Below, piece by piece: positions 1 to 7,599 of a DNA stretch of 24,903 nt (the stretch's first letter is position 1; every line of letters begins with the position of its first letter). Under the pieces are notes generated by a model. That model was given only the letters and a program-made list of their open reading frames with translations, made no database searches and was not told the DNA's origin. Origin of the DNA: Paramacrobiotus richtersi (taxonomy: Eukaryota; Tardigrada; Eutardigrada; Parachela; Macrobiotidae); NCBI GenBank assembly GCA_034698045.1, contig JAQGAU010000689.1, forward strand, positions 1-24,903, written 5' to 3'. The position numbers were made by a program, and so were the translations under genes.

Positions 1-3
1 CTG

Positions 4-88
4 GTTCCTGTGTCCAGTGCGCTGTGGACATTAAATATACAGCTGCCTGTTCCTGTGTCCAGTGCGCTGTGGACATTTTAAATATAGG
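4..88. repeat. Two-copy tandem duplication, period about 45 bp
   Basis: Two near-identical copies begin at 4 and 49. Each contains GTTCCTGTGTCCAGTGCGCT followed by GTGGACATT and an AAATATA stretch. The core TGTCCAGTGCGCTGTGGACA is itself almost palindromic. The AAATATA at each copy end is TATA-like, but nothing else marks a promoter. Function unknown. Confidence 0.8.
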
Positions 89-112
89 GCTGCTCGTTTT
101 CGTTACGGGGCG

Positions 113-210
113 ATGATGCTGGTCATCATTACCGGCGGAGCCTCGACCCTTGAAATCGGCGGCCTCCACGTGGCAAGGGTCGGGTAAAAACAGGAATTTT
201 CCTGTTTTTA
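113..210. other. Cluster of three short stem-loops
   Basis: Three perfect short inverted repeats lie in 100 bp: 113-118 with 124-129 (6 bp); 144-152 with 174-182 (CGACCCTTG/CAAGGGTCG, 9 bp, 21-nt loop); and 185-194 with 201-210 (TAAAAACAGG/CCTGTTTTTA, 10 bp, 6-nt loop). It could be a structured RNA, the end of a mobile element, or chance. I do not recognise a known RNA family. Confidence 0.45.
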
Positions 211-294
211 GCGAACAGCCGATAGTATGGCCAAGCTGCTCTTTGTTGGCTGTTTTGTTGTTTAGTAATTGTTTAGTAATAATTCAGCATATGG

Positions 295-485
295 TTGCTG
301 TTGTTACCTGGTAGATCATCTACTCTCTGTTGCGAAGCAAAGCTGTTAGCGGAATCCACATCGATTTACTCGAAAAAGGTTTGTGGTACCCCTTTGGACC
401 CCGCTCCCGAGATCTGTGCGTTGAAAAGACTGGCACGTTACCAAGGCTGTGGACTGCTGGAGCATCGGGTGCTGCTTTTCACGTT
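295..485 (+). CDS. Possible 5' exon of the papilin-like gene (low support)
   Basis: A strong donor GTAAGT begins at 486. The frame open from 295 reaches it with two spare bases, exactly the phase needed by the signal-peptide exon at 885. Joined, the hydrophobic run RVLLFTL would extend the signal core. No in-frame ATG exists here, so the start codon must lie in an earlier exon, or this exon is non-coding. The 486-884 stretch holds nothing else I can support. Confidence 0.3.
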
Positions 486-884
486 GTAAGTTTACGATGC
501 CTTACCTGGAACTACGTTTATGATATTTAAAAGTAAGACTACGAAAAATTGTACATCTGTAAAAGGAAGTTTGTGATTGTTTTTCCCAAGGCAAATTGTT
601 TTTGGCTATATTTTGCAGCTCCGGAATTTATCCGTAGTCTGTTACGATTTCGCCTATTTCCGAAAAGTTTTCGATAGTCTTGGTGGCCCGTGTACCTTGC
701 AGATCGGTGAATTATGAGCCTTTTTAGCCTCAATCCAGGATATGGGGCAGCTATACACTGCCCGGGTCCAGTGATAACGGTGAGAAGTGGAGTTGTGCTG
801 TTCGGACAGGGCAGTTGGTAGCGGTGAGAGGTGATGTTGTTCAATAAATTCCAGTGGATGTATTGAAAATCAATATTTTTGCAG

Positions 885-1053
885 AGTCGTAGTGTTGTTA
901 ACGTTGGCTGTGGCGGTCTGCGGAAGTAGTGCCTCACCTGTCGCAAAGAACCTAACCCGGAGACTAACCCCGACTTCCGCACGGATGAGTGATCAAAATT
1001 TGGCGATACACCATACCAGGGACAAAAGTGCTGATGACTCCCGTGCAAGAGAG
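885..1053 (+). CDS. PAPLN: Papilin exon: signal-peptide hydrophobic core
   Basis: The acceptor TTTTTGCAG ends at 884. The frame reads VVVLLTLAVAVCGSSAS, a typical signal-peptide core with small residues at a plausible cleavage point, then a polar stretch ending SRARE. The donor is GAG|GTCAGC at 1054, phase 0. The next exon at 1173 is also phase 0. No ATG lies upstream in frame within this exon. Confidence 0.6.
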
Positions 1054-1172
1054 GTCAGCCTTTATTTTCAAATATGATTCCTTGTTTTTTTTGTAATTTT
1101 CGGATTCTTTAAAAATGCCGGTGTGAATTGCGCAGTACGTGCAGAGTACTCCACGCACTTCGCCATTGACAG

Positions 1173-1343
1173 GGCCAGTCTGTTAGAACAATCAGTGCAG
1201 TGGAACTAGGTAGCAACAAGTGCGAACTGCTCTGCCGGTCTGATAACGGAAGCTTCTACGTGAGCGTTGCTCCCAAGGGATCGATCCATGGCACGGCCTG
1301 CTGGGACGACAACACGGCCGTTTGTGTTCGCGGCAAATGTGTC
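1173..1343 (+). CDS. PAPLN: Papilin exon: ADAMTS cysteine-rich region
   Basis: Acceptor ATTGACAG, donor GTC|GTAAGT, phase 0 at both ends. The peptide contains NKCELLC, then HGTACWDD and CVRGKC. This is the CELNC...DGTPC...CV.G.C pattern of the ADAMTS/papilin cysteine-rich module. Confidence 0.85.
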
Positions 1344-1731
1344 GTAAGTGTCAACTGTAATTACTGTATTTATGGGATTGGTCAGCTTCTGTTCATTGAG
1401 GATTGATTTTTGATGATATTCCGTCAACGTCACATCACCGATTTCGAAAACATTTTCGACAACTCTTTTAACTTTGTTGTGTCTTGTGATTTCGAATCAT
1501 AGTATCGCAATATCGTATCGAATAAGTATAGCGCGTGTCGAATCAACCAATAGGAGGCGTGCCATTGACCTGTTCGCCGCCCGTGTAAGTTCGTACGGCG
1601 ACAGCCACAAGCGTTCGAAATTCATCACAAAATTTTCTATTTCTTTTTTCACTCTCTGTCTCATTTTCTACCTTCTTTACGATCGATTGTTGCCTTTTTT
1701 GTTAGTTTAAGAATTCCCAACGTTTCGGTAG

Positions 1732-1858
1732 TCGATTTGCTTTGATAAACGTCTGGGCTCCCTCCTCCAAGAGGACAAATGTCGCGTCTGCAGCGGAGAC
1801 GGATCATCCTGCAAATTCGTCGAAGAATTTTACGACGACAGCGATGTCCCAGAATCCT
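1732..1858 (+). CDS. PAPLN: Papilin exon: cysteine-rich/spacer junction
   Basis: The acceptor GGTAG ends at 1731. The peptide runs CFDKRLGS, then DKCRVCSGDGSSC, matching the ADAMTS family signature C.VCGGDGSSC. It ends in phase 1 at donor T|GTACGC. One base joins CG at 1924 to give Ser. Confidence 0.9.
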
Positions 1859-1923
1859 GTACGCACCCCCTTTTTCCCCACTGTTTCTCGATTGAATCAA
1901 CCAGTTTCTTGTGTTTCCCACAG

Positions 1924-2156
1924 CGTACGCCGAGTTCCTCATCATCCCGAGCGGATCCACCAACATCCAGATCCGCGAACGGCGTCCCTCGGAGAACTAC
2001 ATGTATGTTCTCAACGGGGACTTCAAGGTGGAGAGCGGCAAACGGATGCTGCGCATTGCGGGGACGCTGTTTACGTACTACCGGGAGAGTGCCATGTATC
2101 CGCCGGCCGAGTTGTTGACTGCCAAGGGACCGACGACCGAACCGGATGCCATCGCG
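1924..2156 (+). CDS. PAPLN: Papilin exon: ADAMTS spacer 1, main part
   Basis: Reads YAEFLIIPSGSTNIQIRE, then ENYMYVLNGDF, RIAGTLFTYYR and LTAKGPTTEP. All are hallmark strands of the ADAMTS spacer domain (IPAGATNI.I.E; G.F.Y.R; L.A.GPT.EP). Acceptor CCACAG, donor GCG|GTAAGG, phase 0 at the end. Confidence 0.92.
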
Positions 2157-2302
2157 GTAAGGCGAGTTTCTGTGTTGAGAGAATGCGCAAAGTGCAGCGC
2201 TATTGATGCGTTGAAGTTTATCATCTGTTATATTTTTTTTTGAATCTGTTTCATTAATTTTGTGTATTTTCTGCATAAGGTGTTTACTTGATTTATTTTC
2301 AG

Positions 2303-2379
2303 ATAATTGTAAATGTCCACTCAGCTTTGAATATTTTATTTTTATTCGATTTTAAATATCGTAACCTATCAGTAGAAAC
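2303..2379 (+). CDS. PAPLN: Papilin exon: end of spacer
   Basis: Acceptor TTTATTTTCAG, donor AC|GTAAGT. The peptide IIVNVHSALNILFLFDFKYR fits the last spacer strands, although the usual NPG turn is degraded. It ends with two bases (AC). The next exon supplies C to give Thr, followed by the TSP1 Trp. Confidence 0.75.
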
Positions 2380-2470
2380 GTAAGTGACAAACAGACACAA
2401 ACTGTATGTTGTCGTGGGTAGCAAACGTATGAAATTATTTTTTAATAATAATCATGTACATTCCGCGCAT

Positions 2471-2545
2471 GGTGAAGTCGTAGTGCAGTGGCTTAACATT
2501 CGTTGTTCTGGGTCCATAATTCAAAATGCATGTTCGTAGTAAAAA
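2471..2545 (+). repeat. tRNA-like dispersed repeat, copy 1
   Basis: GAAGTCGTAGTGCAGTGGCT starts at 2474. TAGTGCAGTGG resembles a tRNA A box (TRGYNNARTGG). About 40 bp later GGTCCATAATTCAAAATG is weakly B-box-like. The same core recurs in several introns of the papilin gene, always on the plus strand. Confidence 0.55.
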
Positions 2546-2692
2546 GCATATTAACACAGTTTTACCTTCGTGTAAACGTTGTGAATATGGTATTTCATGA
2601 CATTGTGGCCTTGCCCGCTCTCTGTCCCACTGTAACTATATCATCTGCACACTGTGTGAATACTGATTGAGATTTTTTTGTGCTCTTAACAG

Positions 2693-2756
2693 CTGGAAGG
2701 TGGGTGAATGGGCCGGATGCAGCGCATTTCCTTCCATTATTGACAGTCGTTGTGCA
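2693..2756 (+). CDS. PAPLN: Papilin exon: start of TSP1 repeat 1
   Basis: Acceptor CTCTTAACAG. The peptide WKVGEWAGCS is the W..GEW..CS opening of a TSP1 repeat. The 3' boundary is unclear: the only phase-0 GT (2757) lies inside a copy of the dispersed intronic repeat (GTGCAGTGG) and would insert about eleven residues. A GC donor at 2724 is the alternative. Confidence 0.6.
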
Positions 2757-3020
2757 GTGGCACATGCATTTCGAATTTGATCCTCATTTGCGCTAGCGCA
2801 ACAATTCGAATGTCACTATAACGAATAGTCGAAAAATATATGTCAATTTTTCCAGTAATTATAACGTTTTACTGTATTCGTACAGTTTTACTGCTAGTTT
2901 AACGTATGTTGAAATGGTTTATCCAGTAATAATTTCCAAATTTCTTAGTCAAGATTATCATAAGTGCATACGCGCATTCGTGCCGATAGAAACCATGACG
3001 TTCTTATTTCTTTCATACAG

Positions 3021-3206
3021 TGCAACAGTTGTGGTCAGAGTCAACGGACCCGTCGTGCCGTGTGCACATCGGAGAACGGCACCGTCTACCCGTCGTCCAT
3101 GTGTACGGCGGCCAAGAAACCGGACTTATCTGACGCTTGCGCCAGTGCACCGCCCTGTGTGGCAATGTGGTTCTCCACAGAATGGAGCAAATGTATGTTG
3201 ACAAAA
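3021..3206 (+). CDS. PAPLN: Papilin exon: rest of TSP1-1 and start of TSP1-2
   Basis: The acceptor TTTCATACAG is followed by CNSCGQSQRTRRAVC and later DACASAPPC, the body of a TSP1 repeat. Then comes MWFSTEWSKC, the opening of the next. Two GTATGTTG donors lie 14 nt apart (3193, 3207). Only the second keeps phase 0 into the 4005 exon. Confidence 0.85.
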
Positions 3207-3640
3207 GTATGTTGTATTTTATCTATTATTTATTCTAATGAAAAAATGTATTTTGTAAATTTAAAAACTCACTATGTTGAACATTGTTATAGGTGTTTTG
3301 CTTTGAAAAGCAAACATCGAATTCTTTGCGATAATGTTTGTATTTTAGTATTATTTATTTGTCATCGTTGTACTTTTTATACTTTTGTATATTTTTTAAA
3401 ACCTGTTGACAAAGTTGAAAGTAAATGGCATTGTCGAAATGGTAAAATTAGATCGGAAAGTAAACAGATTACGAGTGACATCGATACACTGCGTCGTGTT
3501 CCATTTAAGGTTCTGTAACTTAATTGGGAAATTTAATTTTAATAATTCAGTAATTCGATTTAGAGATTTTCCGCTGTTTGATCACGTTTTTCAGTGCCAT
3601 TTTTTATTTTAACGGGGTTATTCGTCCCCTGTGATAAGTA

Positions 3641-3695
3641 TGACAAATCGTAGAGTAGTGGCTTGCTGTTCCCGGGGTTGCCATTCGTGTGCAAG
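3641..3695 (+). repeat. tRNA-like dispersed repeat, copy 2
   Basis: AAATCGTAGAGTAGTGGCTT, then GTTCCCGGGGTTGCCATTCG. Same core as the copy at 2471 with two changes. Confidence 0.45.
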
Positions 3696-3820
3696 CATAT
3701 CAACTGCCTTGTGAATTTTGATGAATTCTAATTTAAATAAAATGGGGTTTTATTTTTTAATTTTAATGTAAACAAAACAACCGAGAAAGTTGTTTTAATG
3801 CATTGCTTAATGTTTGGCAA

Positions 3821-3890
3821 ATGACAGGGTAGAGAGAAGTCGTAGTACAGTGGTTTGTTCGAGGGCCAAGCAATCGTCTCATCCATACAG
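3821..3890 (+). repeat. tRNA-like dispersed repeat, copy 3
   Basis: GAAGTCGTAGTACAGTGGTT. Same core with a single change in the A-box-like segment. Confidence 0.5.
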
Positions 3891-4004
3891 TTCACGTAAC
3901 GTAATGCACATCGCATAAGCAAAAACATTAAATTGTACCATTTTTTTACTTTTTTGGTTATTGATGTATATCCAATGTTTTCATAAATTTTTCTCGGTTC
4001 GTAG

Positions 4005-4143
4005 TGTACACAAAAATTTGGCGGTGGCTCGAAACGTCGCTCCATCAAATTGAAGAACGACAGTGTCATGGATTCGGCCAGCTGTGATAAGGAAGAGAAA
4101 CCCGCTGATTCCGAAGACTGCAATGCGCAACCATGCGATAAAG
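4005..4143 (+). CDS. PAPLN: Papilin exon: rest of TSP1-2
   Basis: The acceptor TTCGTAG ends at 4004. The peptide reads CTQKFGGGSKRR, then SASCDKEE and EDCNAQPC. The pattern is TSP1-like, but the cysteine expected after the RR pair is missing. Donor G|GTCAGA, phase 1, joins AC at 4873 to give Asp. Confidence 0.75.
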
Positions 4144-4522
4144 GTCAGAATGGGCTCTCCACTGATATTCTCCACATTTCAGCAATAAACTCCCTTTTTA
4201 CACAATTTTGTGACATTTATAATTTTTTTGAATTTATTTGCATATTTATTTTTTATCTTTATACATATCTTGTATAAAGATAAGAAGATCTTTCCTCTAT
4301 GTTTCAGACTTGTAGTTATAGTTTGCAACGTACACATGTTCCTTTTATTCAGTAAAATTATTTTAAAGAAACGTTAAAAACATGTTACTAAAGAGAAGAA
4401 AAATACTACTTATAACCTAACTATTGAATTCATTTATAAAAATGTGTAACCGGTGAGATTACGGATATGCAGCTATGCTCACAGTAAAAGAAGTGTTTCC
4501 ATGCTTCCTTATCTTTCGTTAG

Positions 4523-4636
4523 ACTGCGAGATGTACCTGTACCTGCGAATCTGTAATCATAATGCATATGATATCTTATGGATATTGATCGTAACATCCA
4601 GATACAATGGAGCAAACGCTAGATTTGCGATTTTGT
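4523..4636 (+). pseudogene. Relic Kunitz exon, 350 bp upstream of the active copy
   Basis: After an intact-looking acceptor CGTTAG, the sequence repeats the Kunitz 1 exon start (ACTGCGAGATGTAC), then drifts. In the corresponding frame it reads DCEMYLYL, then RICNHNAYD, and later RYNGANARF, close to the Kunitz GGNANRF motif. Several cysteines are lost. The frame stays open to 4671 and the phase matches the 4143 donor. It is either a dead duplicate or a diverged alternative exon. Confidence 0.65.
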
Positions 4637-4872
4637 ATTGGGACCATAATCATGTTTCCTCTCTGCTTTAGACTTGTAGTTACACTGTACACAGGGGCAA
4701 CTTACTCTTCTTTCTTATTTAATAATATACTTAAAGGAAAGAAAGTTGAGGAGGGAAAAAAATATAAACTATAGAATTCGGTGATAAACATTTGTAACCG
4801 GTTTTGGGGAAATACTATGAACAACTGTCAAAGCCGGCATTTTTTCCACGTTGATCTTGTGTGTTCATTTAG

Positions 4873-4985
4873 ACTGCGAGATGTACTCGGACCAGGGGAC
4901 CTGCCGCAACTACAGCGTCAAATGGCATTATGACTTCGAATACGGCGACTGCAATCGATTCTGGTGCGATGGGCAATGACAACAG
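4873..4985 (+). CDS. PAPLN: Papilin exon: Kunitz domain 1 with an in-frame TGA
   Basis: Acceptor CATTTAG; the peptide DCEMYSDQGTCRNYSVKWHY, then GDCNRFW, is a clear Kunitz fold with Arg after Cys14 (P1). The expected YGG before the fourth cysteine is absent. The last codons read CDGQ-TGA-QQ; one base over, the same DNA reads GNDNR, the family motif. The donor ACAG|GTAAGC keeps phase 0 with FDSEGEC in the next exon, so frame is restored after the intron. Confidence 0.8.
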
Positions 4986-5043
4986 GTAAGCCGACGAATT
5001 CACCCTGCTTCCCGCCACCAGTTCACACTGTTCTCCTTTTTAG

Positions 5044-5272
5044 TTCGATTCCGAGGGCGAATGCCAAGGGGAATGCATCCACCCGGTGGGTACGGCCGTC
5101 TGCAATCTCCCCAAGGTGCACGGACCCTGTGATCAGAATCTGCGCATGTGGTACTATGATAAGTACGTACGGGAGTGCCTGCCGTTCCATTATGGAGGGT
5201 GTCTGGGGAATGACAATCGGTTCGAGAGTCGGGAGGATTGTAATGAGCGGTGCGTGGAAACTGCTATTCCAG
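5044..5272 (+). CDS. PAPLN: Papilin exon: end of Kunitz 1 and complete Kunitz 2
   Basis: Starts FDSEGECQGEC (tail of Kunitz 1). Kunitz 2 follows: VCNLPKVHGPCDQ, WYYDKYVREC, FHYGGCLGNDNRFES and EDCNERC. All six cysteines and the WYYD, YGGC and GNDNRF motifs are intact. The residue after Cys14 is Asp rather than Lys/Arg, so trypsin inhibition is unlikely. Acceptor TTTTAG, donor G|GTAAGA. The preceding intron is 58 nt. Confidence 0.9.
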
Positions 5273-5480
5273 GTAAGAATAATGTGCTGATTGTTACACG
5301 CGTTCGTTTTCGGATTTAATGGTTTAGTAAAAATGTGCACTTGTAGGCTGGTTTCGAAATGGCCGCATTAGATGGAATCATTCGCACTTATAGTTTGTAG
5401 TGTTTGCTGTTCGAGTTTGTAGTGTTTGCTGTTCGAGTGATGACGGACAAGTTTGTGGGTTTGGCGGCTGGTAGTTCATA

Positions 5481-5560
5481 CTGCGAAATCGTAGTGCAGT
5501 GGCTTAATAGTCCGTATCCGGAATTTTAACGTATACTCAAGCCATGTTCAAATTGTGCAG
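5481..5560 (+). repeat. tRNA-like dispersed repeat, copy 4
   Basis: GAAATCGTAGTGCAGTGGCT (then TAA) matches copy 1 almost exactly. GCCATGTTCAAATTGT, about 55 bp downstream, resembles a B box. Confidence 0.55.
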
Positions 5561-5784
5561 CAGAGTTAGTAGATTCGCATTAAAATCTCAGATTGTTGAA
5601 CCTTTTCAATCTTTTTGTAAAGATGTAAAAGTTTCTAGGGACAAACTGGCAGGCTTTGAAAGAAGACACGGTCACATGTAATGCTAGATTATATTTCATT
5701 ACTGCGGATATATGTAAACGAACCGCTGTGCCATATCGTCTAAAGCGAAACTACAAAATCAAGGAAACCTTTTTTTCTTGACAG

Positions 5785-6143
5785 ATGTGTGCCAGCAGCC
5801 CGTGCGTCAAGGCAAAGGCCCCGGGCAGATCCTGCGATGGTACGTTGATAAGGCCACCGGTCGATGCAGTTAGTACTTCTACAGCGGAAGTGGCGGCAAT
5901 GGAAACACATGGCACCTACACGTAATAGCAAACTCCGTGTTCTACCGGAATTGTCACGCGATGGCACGTGGGGCCCAAGGACCTGTGATATCCAATGCCC
6001 GTATGGTTACGAGAAGGATCCCAGTTCATGCCCAACGTGTCGCTGTGTGGAACCCTGTCGGGATATTCAGTGCCCGGCGTACGCGACATGTACCGTGCAG
6101 TCGCTACCGAATGAAGAATTTGTTGGAACTTGTAGCTCACGAT
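5785..6143 (+). CDS. PAPLN: Papilin exon: broken Kunitz 3 plus antistasin-like module
   Basis: Acceptor TTCTTGACAG. Kunitz 3 reads DVCQQPVRQGKGPG, then LRWYVDKATGRCS, TAG stop (5868), YFYSGSGGNGN and YRNC. The residues at Cys14, Cys38 and Cys51 are Gly, Ser and Phe. From about 5960 another frame is coding: CDIQCPYGYEKDPSSC, then CPTCRC and EPCRDIQCPAYATC, an antistasin-like cysteine module. No intron satisfying phase joins the two frames. The donor T|GTAAGA at 6144 is phase 1 and fits the next exon. Confidence 0.75.
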
Positions 6144-6394
6144 GTAAGATAATTGTGTAATTGTAGTGAACTGTCGTAAAATACCTTATTTACAACTAAA
6201 AAAACTGCATAAAGCAGAAATCGTAATATCGTTTCCTGCTTTCATCATGTTATATAATATTATTTTATTCCATAATATATCTGCTCCATTTTCTGAACTC
6301 CTTGTATAATAAAGTATAAACTGTCAGGTCAGAATTTCGCACTAAAGTGCATGCGGTTATCCGGTGTGCAGCGCAGGTAATGCTAGGAATGGGC

Positions 6395-6870
6395 AGAATC
6401 ATGAACAACTGTAGACTAGTGGCTCTGAAATCCCTCGTTTTGCCTGTGATTATGCTGAAGCCAATCGGACATAGCTGAGACAAAATTTATTTTAGATATT
6501 TTTGAGAATGTTTTTACAAATTCCTTAATTAGCAGGAGCACATTTAAGAAAATCTGTTCAAGGCGAATAAAGTCATGCTGTGAATCGATACTGATTTGTT
6601 TTGATGTCAGTTATGTAATTCAGCGAATGGACACAATGGTGAACAACCGTAGACTAGTGGCTAGACAGTGAAATTTAAACAACAGGCACGAAAAAGAACT
6701 AGCCGAAAAAACTTCAGTTAGATATTTATGACAATGTTTTGTAACTTTTTGTACATTCCATATTATCATAGCATCGCGAAAAGCGTAACACAATTAGGAT
6801 AGTCCTTTAGACAAAGGAATTAAGGGAAGGCCATGCTGTCATTGCTGTGCATCGATACTCTTTATGTCAT
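6395..6870 (+). repeat. Imperfect tandem duplication (about 240 bp) in the intron before the WAP exon
   Basis: Copy A (about 6395-6620) and copy B (about 6635-6870) share, in order: GAACAACYGTAGACTAGTGG; TTAGATATTT.TGA.AATGTT; and CATGCTGT...ATCGATACT. Each copy begins with a diverged version of the dispersed GTAG..AGTGGCT repeat. Copy B ends at the WAP acceptor. Copy A ends in a cryptic TTTTGATGTCAG acceptor-like site without a WAP-like exon behind it. Confidence 0.6.
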
Positions 6871-6894
6871 TCTTCCGTCATTTTGTTTCTTCAG

Positions 6895-7041
6895 TGGAGA
6901 AAGCCGGTACCTGTCCACATTTGGAGGACATTCCTCCGGGCTCATGTGACCGGGCTTGCGGTAGTGATAACGAGTGTCACGGTCAGCAGAAGTGCTGTAA
7001 TAACGGCTGCGGTACGGCGTGCATGACCCCCGTCGAACTGG
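6895..7041 (+). CDS. PAPLN: Papilin exon: WAP domain
   Basis: Acceptor TTTCTTCAG. The peptide carries eight cysteines in WAP spacing: GTCPHLED, PPGSCDRACGSDNEC, QQKCCNNGCGTAC. The domain is complete and intact, in contrast to Kunitz 1 and 3. Donor G|GTAACA, phase 1. Confidence 0.9.
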
Positions 7042-7107
7042 GTAACACGTTAACCTGATCCGTCATCGAGTCCAATAGGAACTCATCTAGGGTGGATGTT
7101 GTTGTAG

Positions 7108-7245
7108 GCGAACAGCCACCGGTGGATCCACATGTCGAGCCTCATCCACCGTATGATCCCAGTGATCCCCATCCACCTCCCGTCTATCCCGTATATCCCG
7201 AGGGTCCGGTGGCGCCTGAAACGCAACCAGCTCCCGAATGCCAAC
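7108..7245 (+). CDS. PAPLN: Papilin exon: proline-rich linker
   Basis: The acceptor TTGTTGTAG is 66 nt after the previous exon. The peptide is Pro/His/Asp/Tyr-rich (PHPPYDPSDPHPPPVYPVYP) and ends PAPECQ at donor C|GTACGT. It is low-complexity and probably an extended linker between cysteine modules. Downstream papilin modules (Ig, PLAC) were not found. Confidence 0.7.
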
Positions 7246-7330
7246 GTACGTACCGAGCTAATAGTGTTACTGTTGTTTTAATATATGCGTTATATAACTT
7301 TTGGTTCGCTGGTCGAATTCTTTATGAAAA

Positions 7331-7599
7331 GTGTGTAGTTGTGCTGCATGTATCTTCGCTGCAAATCCTGCACGGAATCGGGGCAGATTCGCGCCGGCTC
7401 CCATCGGCGCCGTCGGAAGCGCTCGCTGCGACCCCATTTTGGCAATTTGGCGGGGCACTCCGTACGTCAAGCGTGCGTACGTCTACCACATCCCACCCGA
7501 TACGGTGCGCGTTCATCGTTGGCTGCTAAAGTCGATTTGTTAGAAATGTGCTGTCACTCTGAATCTGCAGAGAACTTGAAACTGTTTTCAGCTGTTTAA
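7331..7599 (+). other. G+C-rich stretch open in several frames, coding status unknown
   Basis: This stretch is clearly richer in G+C than its flanks. It is open for 60-90 codons in all three plus frames and two minus frames. One plus frame contains WRGTPYVKRAYVYHIPPD. Another is Arg-rich and ends CCHSES with a stop at 7599. A terminal papilin exon after 7245 (phase 1) could start at the GTGTAG acceptor (7338). I do not recognise any of the peptides. Confidence 0.3.

Larger units (their letters stand above)
4291..4985 (+). repeat. Tandem intron-plus-exon duplication, offset about 350-364 bp
   Basis: The stretch from 4291 (TTTCCTCTATG, ACTTGTAGTTA) recurs from about 4655 (TTTCCTCTCTG, ACTTGTAGTTA). 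Both copies continue through TGTAACCGGT and reach TTAGACTGCGAGATGTAC or a close variant (4519 and 4869). The second copy carries the Kunitz 1 exon. The first carries its decayed relic. Confidence 0.75.
885..7245 (+). pseudogene. PAPLN: Papilin-like gene, recognisable but disrupted
   Basis: Exons: 885-1053, 1173-1343, 1732-1858, 1924-2156, 2303-2379, 2693-about 2756, 3021-3206, 4005-4143, 4873-4985, 5044-5272, 5785-6143, 6895-7041, 7108-7245. Module order is signal peptide, ADAMTS cysteine-rich region, ADAMTS spacer, two TSP1, three Kunitz, an antistasin-like cysteine region, WAP, and a Pro-rich linker. This is the papilin family, secreted matrix proteins that modulate ADAMTS proteases. Splice phases agree from 885 to 5272. 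Lesions: TGA in Kunitz 1 (4977), TAG in Kunitz 3 (5868), and a frame break between Kunitz 3 and the antistasin-like module. The N-terminal TSP1 usual in papilins was not found. The 3' end is not resolved. Family identity is near certain. Pseudogene status is an inference; unrecognised splicing or local sequence error are the alternatives. Confidence 0.75.

Noticed and set aside
1054..1200. Acceptor at 1200 for the cysteine-rich exon
   Set aside because: It would not match the phase-0 donor at 1053. The acceptor at 1172 does and keeps the frame open.
3193..4005. Frameshift in the second TSP1 repeat
   Set aside because: It appears only if the first GTATGTTG donor is used. The second donor at 3207 keeps the frame.
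5922..5979. 58-nt intron joining Kunitz 3 to the antistasin-like frame
   Set aside because: GT and AG ends exist and the length is right, but the junction leads straight to a TGA.
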